From assembly GCF_963855985.1 (NCBI RefSeq), contig NC_087096.1:620001-684000 (forward strand): 64,000 bases of DNA, read 5' to 3'. Both the position numbers and the translations under genes were made by a program. Below the pieces are notes generated by a model. The model ran no database searches, was not told where the DNA came from, and worked only from the letters and a program-made list of their open reading frames with translations. Origin of the DNA: Ostrinia nubilalis (lineage: Eukaryota; Arthropoda; Insecta; Lepidoptera; Crambidae). How positions within the stretch are numbered: position 1 is the stretch's first letter; the number at the start of each line of letters is the position of its first letter. Below are positions 39,845 to 53,300 of the stretch, in pieces.

Positions 39845-42347
39845 AATTGTTAACATTGAAAGAAGAGATTCAAAATTCAAATAAATGACACTGGTGACCT
39901 GACATTGACTAATGCAAGCCAAGATAAAAAAAATATAGCACAGACAACGGCAAATTACGCTACAATTTGTGGAATCTTAAGCAAATTGTAATAGGAGTAA
40001 TTTTGCAACAAAAATATCTGACGTAGATAGACTGTAGGTATCTCAAAAATCGTAAAACTAGATAAAACTTTTTTTTCTTGGCTTTCGTGGTTTGCAAAAC
40101 TAACCTACTGGCTGGAAACGAACAAAAAAAAGAAACACGGCTATTAAGTTTAAAAAAGAACTCGTTCCATTCAAGCTCTTTTGCCTCCTTCGACATCATT
40201 ACTCGTGTAATAAGAAAAATAACAAATTCTCTTTGATTTCGAGATGATATAAAGGCGGGAAAATTTCTTTGTGAGGTGTCGGCAATGGAGGATGTTAATA
40301 TTAAATTTAGTTGGTACGTAAACATTGAAATAGCAAGCAATAATTGGGTATTAGTATTAATAGTAAAAATAGGAATAGAGATTTTCACACTCCCACGATT
40401 TGTTGTCGATTTGTAAGCATTATTTTGATAATGGACTATCTTTAAGACTATACAAAAACTTTTTGACTTTGACACGATTTTGTATTGATGATTTCGGAGT
40501 TAAAGCTTTATTGGTGATTTACTTAATTAGTACCTACCTACGAATTATTTACCTAATATTTGTCAGTAGGTTAGACTTTGAGTATTGTGTTAATGGACCA
40601 ATGCTTCTAAATATGGTGAAATATTTTATATTCCCATCCCACCATCTGATTATGGGGTAAAGAAATCGACCCTTAAGGACGAAGTACACTTATCAACTCG
40701 GTATCGGGTCATAACTGTATCAACTCGAGGTGGTCAGTATTATTTGCATGAAACTCCGTACTGCAACGCGCACTTATCTGCGCCGTAACGTAAACGTTTT
40801 TGCCTCACCGCGACCGCACGGCTAAAGGCGATACGATGTTGATCCCTTCCTTTATGCTGCCAGTAAGTAGTTAAGTAGGAAAGAGTAACAGAACTTTGCG
40901 AAAGGCAATCAGTCTTTTTTTATAAAACCGATTTTTCCGTTAAAAAGGTCACGCGTCCCTAAAGTCGTATATCAATCTCGTGCAAGAGGAAAATGAACGT
41001 AAATGGGTAAACTTTGCTTACGGATCCATCATTCTTCTGACCTGTTCTTCGGAACGTTCTTATAATACCGTGTGAGTATATCTTAACTGAATGAAGATGA
41101 AGATACGCTTCAATTATATCGCCGTTTTTATTAGTAAGGCTGTTTCAACAGCTCTTAACGTCTAAATAATAACGAAAAAGAAAAACCTAATAAAACAAGT
41201 AAGTTGTGTTTAATTACGAGCCTTCTACGACTTAATTTGCATTACTTTCTGTCTGTATTTCCAAAAGAACAGTTACCAAACGTTGCCTCCAAGCTAAGCA
41301 AAACACCGAAATTGACTAGGCTCTTGTTAGTCAACTAAACATTTCGTTTACGAACTTTGGCAACTTATTCTTGTAAATTTCTTCGCAAATTTTCCTCTTG
41401 AGCCCGTTGTTTACAGTCCAAATAAAATTTACACTTTTCGCTGTTATCTTAAATCTAATATTTATTCTGTTTATGGTCGATAGACTTTGTATGCCGTTGG
41501 GAAAGTTTTGAGGAAATTGGTTTTTCGAAGTTGTCGTGTTCTTTCTTTTCGCGGAAGGCCCGTGTGGCGGATCAAGACTTATTTTTGAGTTTACACGTTC
41601 CTATCTTATTTTCACGCGGAATGGATCATTTTAATAGAGTTGAATATACATTATAGCGCAGTTTGAGTACATCTATTTCTTTATTTTTTATGTTATGTAT
41701 TTCCTAGTATTAACTTAAAGAACAGTGGTACGGTGCACATTTAAAGTAGAGGGAATTAGACTTTTCAAACCTCGCATCACGATGTGCCCTAAATGAATTT
41801 CGTCCGCTAGGTAGGTAGGCTGCCAATTTGGTAGACGGCATCTCCTTAATTAGTGAGCATGACAATTAGAATTTTGAATCTAAAGCACTATAAATAGCAT
41901 TTAAAGTCAAACAGATTCCAGAGCAATGCTTACAAAAGGCCTGCACAATGTATGAGCTTACAAATCACTCGGCACAGGCGCGCTACGAATTTCAGCCTAA
42001 ACCTGCGTGCCTATGCTGACTTTAGAATGGGTTTGCCTGGAACCATTAACTATCCTTCTAGTTGGGCCAGGAAAAACATCATGGTGTAACCAAGCGCGTT
42101 TCTGATCATTTCATATACTTCCATTTCAGTGTTTTGGGACTTTTTCTTCTTGTCGCGTCGACAACTAACCTATACAGTGTCAGCCCAAAACTCCGCTACG
42201 AGCGTTGTCAGTACATTCATTAAATCTCTTCATTAATTTATGACTTTCTCAGGTTGAAAGTAGATTAGTAGAAGAAGTTATAGTACAGTCGCGGAATGAA
42301 AAGGTTCGTCACCTTAGTGTCGGTTTTCGCTTGCACTAGGTATTATA
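39845..42347. other. no gene recognised
   Basis: AT-rich DNA. The minus-strand frame at 39960-40475 (171 codons) is rich in Ser, Phe, Lys and Ile and shows no domain; it looks like a chance frame. Confidence 0.35.
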
Positions 42348-43279
42348 AGGGAGAGTCCGCTAATTTGGACCAGTTTTTTTCAATCCCATTTTACACATAG
42401 TTTTCTTTTGTTTTTGCTAATATCCATGGTATATAATAAAAGATACATTATTCAACTTACTATTTCATAAGTATTAATTAACATGATTGTTGTATATTTG
42501 GCACAAATCAACATAGTACGAGTTCAGAGCTTCGGTCCAATTTAGCCAACCGGTTCGATAATTTGTACCACAGGGTTACTAAATTGGATTTCAATAAATT
42601 TCAAGCCTATAAAAAAACTATGGCAAAATATTATACGATACATTCTTAACAAATTAGAAAACGAAAAGGAACAGTAGTTAATAACATAGACAATCGATAT
42701 TGTTTTAGACGTTATCACAATTTTGAGTACAAGTTTTGTAATTCCAATTATCGTAACGCACACTTGTACCTAATCTACTTTGCCAGTCTTTTGCTTTCAT
42801 TTATTGTTAGTCAAACATAACTACGCTATTATAACTTCAAAATATGATTTACTAAAAAAAATTTCAAAATCCTTTGGTAAAGTTCCATACAACTTGATGT
42901 GGTACAATTTAGCCGACTAGGTGATAGTGCTTTTAAAAAATCGGTAAAAAATATAGCTTATAAATACCGAAAAATGTTTCAAATAATTGCAATCCACACT
43001 AATTTACGCTTCTAAATAATATATTAGAAACACCCTGTGATTAAATTTAACAAAATTACAAACTAAACATGTATTGTCAAAAGTTGCTTGAAAACAATGA
43101 AAAATACTTTTCAAAATAAAACACACGTGTTTGTTGTCACGGCAAAAACCACATGGCCGATATTAATTGATTTTAGTTGTGTATCGCTGAGTGTTGCAAT
43201 TACAGACATTCAATAAATACTTTACGAAATATGAGGGTGGTACAATTTACCCGGCGGTACAATATACCGAACTCTCCCC
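42348..43279. mobile_element. TA-flanked inverted-repeat element with repeated GGTACAATTTA motif
   Basis: Imperfect inverted ends AGGGAGAGTCCGCTA and TACCGAACTCTCCCC, each flanked by TA (42346-42347 and 43280-43281). Inside, variants of GGTACAATTTAGCCG recur at about 42535, 42901 and 43243-43263. No transposase frame is visible in the 932 bp. Confidence 0.65.
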
Positions 43280-43281
43280 TA

Positions 43282-45885
43282 AGAGTCAAACCTGCCAACA
43301 TAACAGTGCAAGAAACAGTGCTGCTAACATTCAAATAAATATGACGTTTGCTAACGAATAAGGTTTTGCTTGTTTATTTTTCTATCCCATCAGTGCAATG
43401 CAATGATGACATTGACCAATTGACAATAGTTTTTTTTTATTTAATAGAAATAATAATGGCAGGTTGAACCAACAAGAAGGTTTTAGTTTATCAATCATAA
43501 TAATCTTCTTGACAAGATAAATCGTCAAACAACTGATCTGAATAATTTTGAACTTTACTGACGAACAGTTAAAGATTATTTTCTCTAACTCGAGATTATT
43601 CTGTAACATAGTTTCAAAAGGTAATATGTGCTCGCGATTCGTTGAAGGAATCAATCTGAAAACTGACGAACCTGGGAGATTTAAAAAATAATACTTATTT
43701 TGACAATTATTTTACTTAATGAAGTGGTCGCCTTCTCGGCATATAATCTTGACAGTCTTGTGAAATCGTACTTATAACCAAATTCCTGGAAAAGAATTGT
43801 TTCTGATGTTGACTTCATACATGTCATGTTATTTATTTACTTCAATATAGGCAAAGACTTTCTTAAACATTGGAGATCGTTAACTAACCGTCTACGCGTG
43901 ACACGTGCTAAGAACACGTAGGCGTCTACAAAATATCCACCACGTTTAGTATCAATTTCTAGGAACGCATGACTTGGGGCCATAAGATGAGAGTAAAGAC
44001 AACAATTATATTACTTTTTACCTCTTAACTTTCGTTTTTACAGTTTCATCTTTCCGCGACTGCTTGAAAAAGTATTATAAACAGACATGCTAATTTTAGC
44101 ATCGGCGATCGCGTGTAAGAGTAACAAACATCCATAAAGGCATACATCCATATAAATTTTCGCGTTTATGAGGCCCGATTTCCACCAAGGCCGAAGCGGA
44201 GCGGAGAAGGGTCATGCCGTCAAATTTTTGGCGCGGAGGGAGCTATGCGGAGCGGAGAGAAGTGGAAATAATGAAATGTGATTGATTATTCAAATACTTC
44301 CCCGTCTGTTTGGCCTTGTTGGAAACCTGGCCTAGGATTCTGTCGGTCGCTGCTGGTTCTGTGGCCCTAAAGAGGACAACTTCGTACCCTCCGCCCTCGC
44401 GGGCGGTGGGCGGCAGAAAAACATCGAACGGGACAGCCAGGCCCGGAATATATTACATTTTTTACCCATATTATTTGCGAAAATTAAACTCATTTTAGTA
44501 AACTGAAAGGTTTATTTATAATCAATATAATAATAATAACGTGAGTCAGCCGTCGATACCCAAGAAATTATCTTCGAGGTTTAATAAAACTTGTAATAAC
44601 AATAATAAAAAAATTAGGAAATTGAATTGAATAAACGAGAAATAAATAAATAATATTCGTTAACAACGACTGTAATCTCTACCACGGTAATACGTATTAC
44701 CGTGTCTCTACTATCTCTACTAATATTATAAATGCGAAAATAACTCTGTCTGTCACGCTTTCACGGCAAAACCACAGAGCCGATTTTCATGAAATTTGGT
44801 ATAGACATAGTTTCAGTCCCGAGAAAGGACACAGGTTAGTTTCTATCCCGGTTTTTGAAACAGGTACATGCGCCATAAAGTTTTCTGTGACAGACAAAAT
44901 TTCGACAAAAACGACGACCGAGGGCAAAAACTAGTCGTGCATAAACCCTACAAAAGAATCCTCGTTCAACCCACGTTTCGAGAGCGCAAATCCAGCGACA
45001 TTTCATCATATTTCATTGTAAACACAAAGACAATGCACAAATAAAGTACAAAGAAAAATGCCATTAAATGTAATGAAATTGACACTCAAGAAACGAGAAC
45101 AACATCACAAGATTATCTTCTATGTTGGTGCTCGCTTTTTATGGGAATAGAATCTTCAAAGAGATAGTTAAAGAAAACTTGTATTATTTTCTATTCTCCA
45201 TGTTATTAGTTCCAAAAAACATAAAATTTCAAACAATATTGAACGGTTGACATGGTTTATGATCAGCAAAATGTATCAGGAGGACATGATAAAATATATG
45301 TTACTATGGAGGTTGCTGGTGTTTCACAAAAGTGGTACAATAACTAGAGGTCGTTTTTAACCATCATTAGTTTCAACTGAGTGTAACTATTTAGCTACTC
45401 TATTTGTGATTATCGTAGTAGTTCTCTTACCTACATCGTTCAATAAGCAAAAATGTTAATCAGTTTTTTAGATTTTTGGGATCAATTCTCTAAATCAGCC
45501 TACAAAACCTCACATTAAGCTTCGCATCATCCTGATTCCTGACCCCGATAGCCCTTTGGAAGGATAACGACAATGTCGTCGACAGTGTAAGGGATTTGAA
45601 CCTGACTTAAGAACTCCTAATTCTCGGATAAACTAGGAAAACCCCTCGAGACCGCCTCAATAGGTGAGACCCCAATTACCAAGACCATCTACCAGTTTTG
45701 AAGTATGCAATGCGCGATCATGCATTTATGATGATTGAGAGCCAAAGATTTCGTCGTAAAGCGGCATGGCGCCGCACCGCTCATGAGTGCCCGCCACACA
45801 CAGATATTTCTATGTAAAACAACGCAGCGACACCGCTCCAGCATCGCACCGCTACCGCAAAGTATCGTGTGCTTTGGCTCTTCTT
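43282..45885. other. no gene; two repeats
   Basis: A GGCCCGATTTCCACC element with GCGGAGCGGAG words at about 44172-44275, and a minus-strand CGCGACTTCG-type repeat at about 44695-44935 (CTAATATTATAAATGCGAAA to CGACGACCGAGGGCAAAAAC). No coding exon was recognised. Confidence 0.4.
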
Positions 45886-45889
45886 ATTA

Positions 45890-46082
45890 GTCGGGCATTC
45901 TTGTCAGAGTGGTCGTGGTTGCGCTGGCGAGGTACACGGCGGGGTGTTCGATGTCATCTCCAAGGGTAGATCTTCTGGCGATGTGCTTCCATTTCTGACG
46001 GTTAGATGTGTCGCGAGTACACTGGACTATGGTGAACTCAGTAGCCTTTGTGATGGCGTCTATCCAGCGGGTTGGCGATCGA
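45890..46082 (-). mobile_element. LINE C-terminal coding fragment
   Basis: The minus strand reads RSPTRWIDAITKAT and later HIARRSTLGDDIEHP, a layout like the C-terminal region of RTE-type LINE proteins (PTRWTDD, HIARR) but in a different order. It is from another LINE family than the 2880 element. Confidence 0.5.
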
Positions 46083-47349
46083 GTTTTGGCTCTTAGTTTT
46101 AACTATTACGAGTAAATGCGCAATCATGCGTTTACAAGTCAAAACCAATTACATTCCTTCACAACTTGGCCACCCATGCTGAATGGGGAACTTCATTTTC
46201 CGCCTGCCAAACTGTCACACACGGTGACAAGAGGACTGATAAAAATTTATACCACATGTCAGAAAGGTGCCAATTAAAATGCGTATTATATGATTCATGA
46301 GGGCATTCGATTGTTGATTGTTTAATTTGGTAGAAATGATTAAGTTGTTATGAAAACAATAGAATAGAATTTGATGATTTGGCCCATAGAAATTTTCAAT
46401 AAAATGGTGTGTCAGAAACATCCTCAACTCATATTATATGTTTTTCTCAGGTTTTCTAGCTATCGTGTCGTGTTTCTAAAAATACACTACGAGTAACGAA
46501 GATTATTATTTTTTCTGCTTGCTTATTCATTTCGTTCAAACATTTTACACATAAACCCAGAATACCTAGTTCATATTTCGTTTCTAGCAGCAAATAAATA
46601 GAGCCTCCAAATAACCTACGATAATAGCCTCCAGACCCCTTTAATTCATCCCTATCGCCAAAGGATTTTGCGATAAAGCTGACGAGTCCTAAAATATAAA
46701 CCTGCCAAGTTTCAGTTTCAAGGGTCAAGTGGTCTCCGAGATTTTATGTCTAGGTAGTCTGTGGGTGAATGAACGAGTGACCTTTCTTATTATATTTTAG
46801 ATGTCTACCCTATATTTGTGGAAGGCTGTCGTCCGGATGCGGACTGTAACATAAGATCCTAATAACATATTGGTTAAGTTTACAGCACACAGAGTTTTGT
46901 ATGAAATAATGCCACAAGCCACATTAAAGTAATACCTATCATAGTAATACAGTGCAATGTCGTGCACGTGCTTTTAGAATCGTTGAATCTTGATTCACCT
47001 CGATTCTTGATCTTCAACGTTTAGGAAATTCTGGGCTTGAAACTCAAATGGGACACAATTGTGAAACCACTTTTATTTATTCCCACACCTTTGGAGGCCT
47101 GAATCGACCAGTTTGATTCAAAAGAAATATGATTTCGTGTTTCACGTTCAGCTGCCTTTTTGATCAGATATTATTAGCTATTGCAATTCTAAATTCGGGC
47201 AATAGACCAGTTGTTACAACTTACGTAGTAGAAGTAAAAAGAAATGTTCCTAGTTCTCACAAAACTCTTCATTACCAGGGACACTTATGATAAAAGTCCA
47301 AATTTCCTTCAATCTCAAGTATGAAAAGATCTGGTGGTGTTGTTTCCAG
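46083..47349. other. region upstream of the first visible PDZ exon
   Basis: AT-rich DNA with no recognised exon. It ends in the acceptor-like GTTGTTTCCAG at 47339-47349. Confidence 0.4.
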
Positions 47350-50300
47350 GGTGATGCCTCCAGACATGGCAATCTCGATGCGCCACTCGAAGCTGAAGGC
47401 GGAGGAGGCGGCCCTCCTCGCGGGCGAGGTCAACAAGCCCTCCTGGGAGTCCCGGAACGAGGGCATCCACGAGAGAGTCAGCTTCGAAGACTCCATCTGG
47501 GGGTTCGACCTTGCAGGTGGCTCGTATTACAAGACTCCTTTGAGGGTTACTTATGTAAGTACTTCTTTCTTATTTCAAATCTTCCATTCACTCTCTAAAT
47601 AAAAATCTCTCCTTCACCAAATAGTTGACAGGTGGGGCAGCTGTTAAACGTATTGTGAAGCTACTCTACCATTATAATGTACCATACATCTGTGGATTGA
47701 ATCCTGTAGTGATGATAAATAATTAATCATATGGTATTTTTTTAGTATCCACTGCAGGAAGGAGCACGACCAGCTGCAGTTTACCAGAGGAAAGTAAAAG
47801 ATAGATTTCGGCTTAATTGTGGGAGTGCCATACGCTGGCCAGACGGGTTAGGGAGGCCAGTTGTTCGCATAATCTCTCTAAGTCGCCTCCAGGTTTTCAC
47901 CAAAGCTAAGAGGAGAGATGTGTTTGAATACCTAATTACATTTCCGAAGCTCAGAGAGAGGTGATGTGGAAATAACGAAAAATTATTGGTAATTCAAAAT
48001 ATCTCCTCTCATTTGTGAAACTGCTTTAGTGCAACCCTTAGGCCCTTTTCACACGTCCCGGTTGCCGGCTAACCGGCGCCGGGTACCCGGTCGTGAAGTA
48101 AATGGGCATGCCGGATTAATTACGCCGGAACATGTGAAAGCTACGTACTATGCCCATACCCGGATACCCGGCGCCGGTTAGCCGGCAACCGGGACGTGTG
48201 AAAAGGGCCTTATTCTACTCTGCCAGAACCACACGGCCAATTTATACAATCACCATAATCGTGCTTATTGTTAATCCCAGGTGAAACCAGACAGCCGCGC
48301 GTCCAAAGCCGGCATCAGGGCGGGAGACAAGCTCCTGCGCATCAACGACATTGATACCTCGACGCTCACCATCCAGGAGGCCCACGAGATCATCATCGAG
48401 TCCGGGATCCACCTCAAGCTGGCTGTCACGGCGTGAGTGTCTGTCATCATCATCATCATCATCAACAAGCTCCTGCGCATCAACGACATCGACACCTCGA
48501 CGCTCACCATCCAGGAGGCCCACGAGATCATCATCGAGTCCGGGATCCACCTCAAGCTGGCTGTCACGGCGTGAGTGTCTGTCATCATCATCATCATCAT
48601 CATCATCATCAAGCTCCTGCGCATCAACGACATCGACACCTCGACGCTCACCATCCAGGAGGCCCACGAGATCATCATCGAGTCCGGGATCCACCTCAAG
48701 CTGGCTGTCACGGCGTGAGTGTCTGTCATCATCATCATCATCATCATCATCATCAAGCTCCTGCGCATCAACGACATCGACACCTCGACGCTCACCATCC
48801 AGGAGGCCCACGAGATCATCATCGAGTCCGGGATCCACCTCAAGCTGGCTGTCACGGCGTGAGTGTCTGTCATCATCATCATCATCAACAAGCTCCTGCG
48901 CATCAATGACATCGACACCTCCACGCTCACCATCCAGGAGGCGCACGAGATCATTATTAAGTCCGGGATCCACCTCAAGCTGGCTGTCACGGCGTGAGTG
49001 TTGTGTGTCATCATTATCATCATTATCACCATCGTAATTATAATCATCACTAATATGGTGTGATTGCAAATGGAGGATTTGACCTACTTTCCCCACGCCG
49101 GCCAGACGGGTTGAACGAGGCGGGTCAGTTCATCATCATCATCATCGTCATTTCAGCCATAGGACGTCCACTGCTGAACATAGGCCTCCACTAATGCTTT
49201 CCACGTTGATCGATTGGTAGCGAGCGGCCTGCGTCCAGCGCTTCCCTGCTACCTTTACGATGTCGTCGGTCCACCTTGTGGGTGGACGTCACACGCTGCG
49301 TTTTCCGATACGCGGCCTCCATTCCAAAACCTTGCTGCCCCATCGGCCTGGGTATCTGCGTACTATGTGCCCTGCCCACTGCCACTTCAGCTTGCTAATC
49401 TGTCGGGCTATGTCAGCGACTTTAGTTCGGCGGGTCAGTTGTGTAGTTATAAGTAGTAATTATTGGAGATTTAAGAGACATTCCGAACCTAAACGCCAAC
49501 TACAATTACTTATCAGATACGCTAGTAAAGTCAGTTTAATCTACATCAACGTGGATATCTAGCTTTATTGAACTTTGTATTTTGTTTAGTCTTCACCCGT
49601 TTTAGTGCGGAGTCGTGTCAGTTTGACTTAAGTATATTCCAGTTCCAGGCAAGTAAGTAGCGAGGACCTTTCCTCGAAGAGCTAAGAGTGCACTTTAGTT
49701 ACTCGCGTGTTTAAAGCAGAGCTTATAGTTCGCAGTCTGACGTCATATGACATGAATACACAAAGGAAAAGCTAATTTCTGACGAAAATATTCAACTTTC
49801 CACAGACTTTGAGGCGTCTTTGAAACTATAATCAATTTTGTATTTTTGCATGAGTTCTATACTCGTTTCAGTATTTATACGTTTTGATTTTTTTTTAATC
49901 TAATCATTCAAGGAATAAGAAATAAGATTAACTAATTGAAAGCACCAATTGCGGTGCAGAATGTATTTAAATAAATAAATAAATAGTTTGTTTAGTTTGA
50001 TGTACAAAGTTAATAAGGTCATACATAAATGGGTTCAGATCGTCGGTTCACCTAGTGAAGGACTCTACCCCACTACGTCCTCCGGCCCGTGGTCGCCACT
50101 CGTGAACTTTTCTGCCCCAATGGCCATCAACTCTACGATCTTATATGCCTCGCCAACTGAAGGTGAAGGTCGCGGGAAGTACCTGGATGCGGTCGTTATG
50201 GAAATCCTTGGAGGAGGCCTTTGTCCAGTAGTTGACTTCATTTGGCTGAAATGGAATGTGCTCATGGATGATACATAATGTTTAAACAGCAACATCTTGT

Positions 50301-53300
50301 AAAAATAAAAAAGTTACACAGATTCTACTAATCAGACCAATTGGTTTACAGGCCCGAAGACGAAGAGGATGCGTATTACTGCTATGAAGACCCGATTGTG
50401 AGTACTATTTAATTAGTAAAATAAACTTTGTTTTAGCTTATTTTTAATAATGTTTGAAGAGAGGAAGCGTATTTGCTGTATGTTAAAAGCGAAACCTAAT
50501 TTAGTTTTCCATTAGATGTGTATCTTTAATGTTTTGCGAGCACTGTTCAACTAAGGCAGATTGAAAACCGTATATTATGAAAACCATATCTGAGAATATT
50601 TGTGTGAAAATTCATAAGGTTTACTGTGACTTCTGTACAAAATTCATTGGGTGATAAATCACCGCCCCGGAAAAAACTGACTCTACCATCACTGTGTAGG
50701 TTTTTCAAGCGGTAGATGGCAGCATTGTTGTACAAAATAAAGAACAACATAATATTTTTTTTCAAAAGTAAATTTTTATGATGTCCTTTACATAAATGTT
50801 AGGTCTCAAAGGGCTTGAACATTTTGTATTTTATTTTTCATTTGTATTCTGTACCTAATCAGTAAATAAGTCACTTAATGTCAGCTGTGTTACCGAGTAG
50901 ACCAATTCACTTTCATTACATTATATTATGTATTTAAATGGCTTCAAAGACTTGCCGACGATAAAACGTGTTTCGTGGAAGTTTTGCGTAGTGTACAAAG
51001 CCTCGCCTACGGCTTACATGAAACACATTTGATCTTTTGACTAGCTACCACATTCAATAAAAAACATCGGTAGGCTCGATGGTAATAAATCTGAAGGTTC
51101 ATGTACAATTATTTTTAAGGTTGTAAAGTTATGTGGATGGCCCCAGGAAGTTGTTGGAAGATGATAGTACTCACTATGATACCAATCGCCTGGGAACAAG
51201 CCCTAATGAGTCTATGAAAAGTTACAAAATTGCGTTTGTTAGTCGTATACCTCGAAATCAAAAAATCCTTGTAGCTTTCACCTATTCGCATTTCACCGTG
51301 ATAGCGTTTTTTGTTGTAGCGTGTAATATCGGTAGTATATTTTGTTACTAGCATTATATTTTTAACAGATTTTTACAACAGTAGCAAATTTTGGTGTAGC
51401 ATGTATTATCAATAGCCTATTTATTAAGCCGACACAGGCAGGAAAGTAAATCTACTATGAATTTTTTAGACAATTGTAATTAGCGATCATAAATTATACT
51501 AGGTACAAGAATAAAAATCTGTTCAGAAATTTTGATATCGCGGCGAAAAGCGAATAGGTGAAAAGCTACAAGGATTTTTTGATTTCGAGGTATACGACTA
51601 ACAAACGCAAAATTGCACACTTTACCTACACTTTTCTAAAAGTTCAATGGTGAAATATACCTTTTTAACACTATAAACGTGCGCTCCGTATACAAAATGT
51701 AAGAGCGGAGCATTAGAATGAGAATATAACTGGATTCCGACAAACGAGCGATGCAGAATCCGACCTTTGGACGATTCCGTGGCATAAGGGGAACAGTTAC
51801 GGTAGCTCCTACTTTTAATGTCAATTTCTCAAATATGTCAATATTAAGCTACATTACAACAATACAATTTCACACTGAAAACCAGCGTGGCGGCCTTTCG
51901 ATCCAGTGGGCATCCTTATTACTAGTAGGTCAACTGCTCAGTTCACTCTTGTTTTAGTTTTTCTTTCTTATTTATACCTATGTAGCACTATTATGTCTAT
52001 ATGTGACTGTCTGTATTTGTGTGATGTCAGTGTGAAGCGTTGCAATGGCAACACTGTGGCGTGCTTGTTGCACCCCTAATAGTTTTCATTTTTTTTTTGT
52101 GCAATAGCACAAATCAAAATCAAAAATATTTATTCAGTTTAGACCACAAGTGGCACTTATGAACGTCAAAATGTTATTTACATAAAAAAAGAAAAGGTAG
52201 CCCTTATGGGGCACTTTACATGTCTCCTTATCTTTTGGACCCTACCAGCGCTTCGAGACAAACATTATGGCAAGTGCTGAGAAGAACAGTGACACCGTGC
52301 CAGGCCTGGCTCACTCCGCGCGGTACATCCGATAATTACCTACAGCGAAGCGCCCCGCCGGCGGGTATCAAATCAGTCGAGTGTCACGCGCGCGCTCGTC
52401 AGGACGCTGGCGTGCGTTGTAGTATGATTATAATTCTATGATCGAAGTATTATTTAAAAATGGACATAAAGAGAAATAAATATTGTTCGGCGTTCGGGTG
52501 TTTAAATTCGAAAAGTAATCTACCGGATTTATCTTTTTTTTTTCGCTTCCCAAAGATGCTGAAAGGTATGTTGGCCATGTAGGTAATCAATAATTCTTAG
52601 GATAGTATAGGAACCTAACCTAACATGACTACAGCTCAGAATGCGTTCGTTCGTTTCAGCCAAATGACGTCCACTGCTGGACAAAGGCCTCTCCCAAGGT
52701 TTACCATAATGAATGCATACTTACCTACATACGTAGGTCATTACAAATAAGTAGATTAATTATTTTTTCACTAGACAGCAATTCTAATAGCGTAAGAAGA
52801 GTTCAGAGGCACGCGATAGAAAGAGACGAAACTTGTAGGTGAATAAAATTGTAGGTACGTAGTGCTGTGCGAGCTGAATTCCACTGTATCGCGTCGTAGC
52901 AAGACTCGCATTTATTTAAATCGTCTTGCGGAGTAATCCTTCTGTACCTGTACTATTACTTATTCTGTGACCGTGCCAAAGACGTGTGCGGCTGTTGTGC
53001 TTTGTATGAAAACTAGTGGTGGTGCGGCAAGTGCGCCACAGTGACGCGTCATGAGATATTTCATTTTAGCAATATTCTTCAACAATATTGATTGTGTTGA
53101 GTGAACACACTGAATGTTTTTTTTGCTATGTGCTTACTGAAGTTATGGTAATAAAAATTCATTGCTATATGCCACGGCTACCGTTAACTGTGGCTGAACG
53201 TTTTGCATATTATCTGTTACTGTTATTATCTTTGAAGGAATTAAGCTTTATAGAATACTAGCGGCCGCCCGCGACTTCGTACGCGTGGACCCCGTTTAGG

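Noticed and set aside
39960..40475. 171-codon minus-strand frame
   Set aside because: Low-complexity composition expected of AT-rich DNA, no domain, no splice or promoter context.
48242..49096. Large Asp-rich, Met-rich or His/Ser-rich frames on both strands
   Set aside because: They are produced by the tandem partial-exon array and its CAT microsatellite; every frame is open because the period is a multiple of three.
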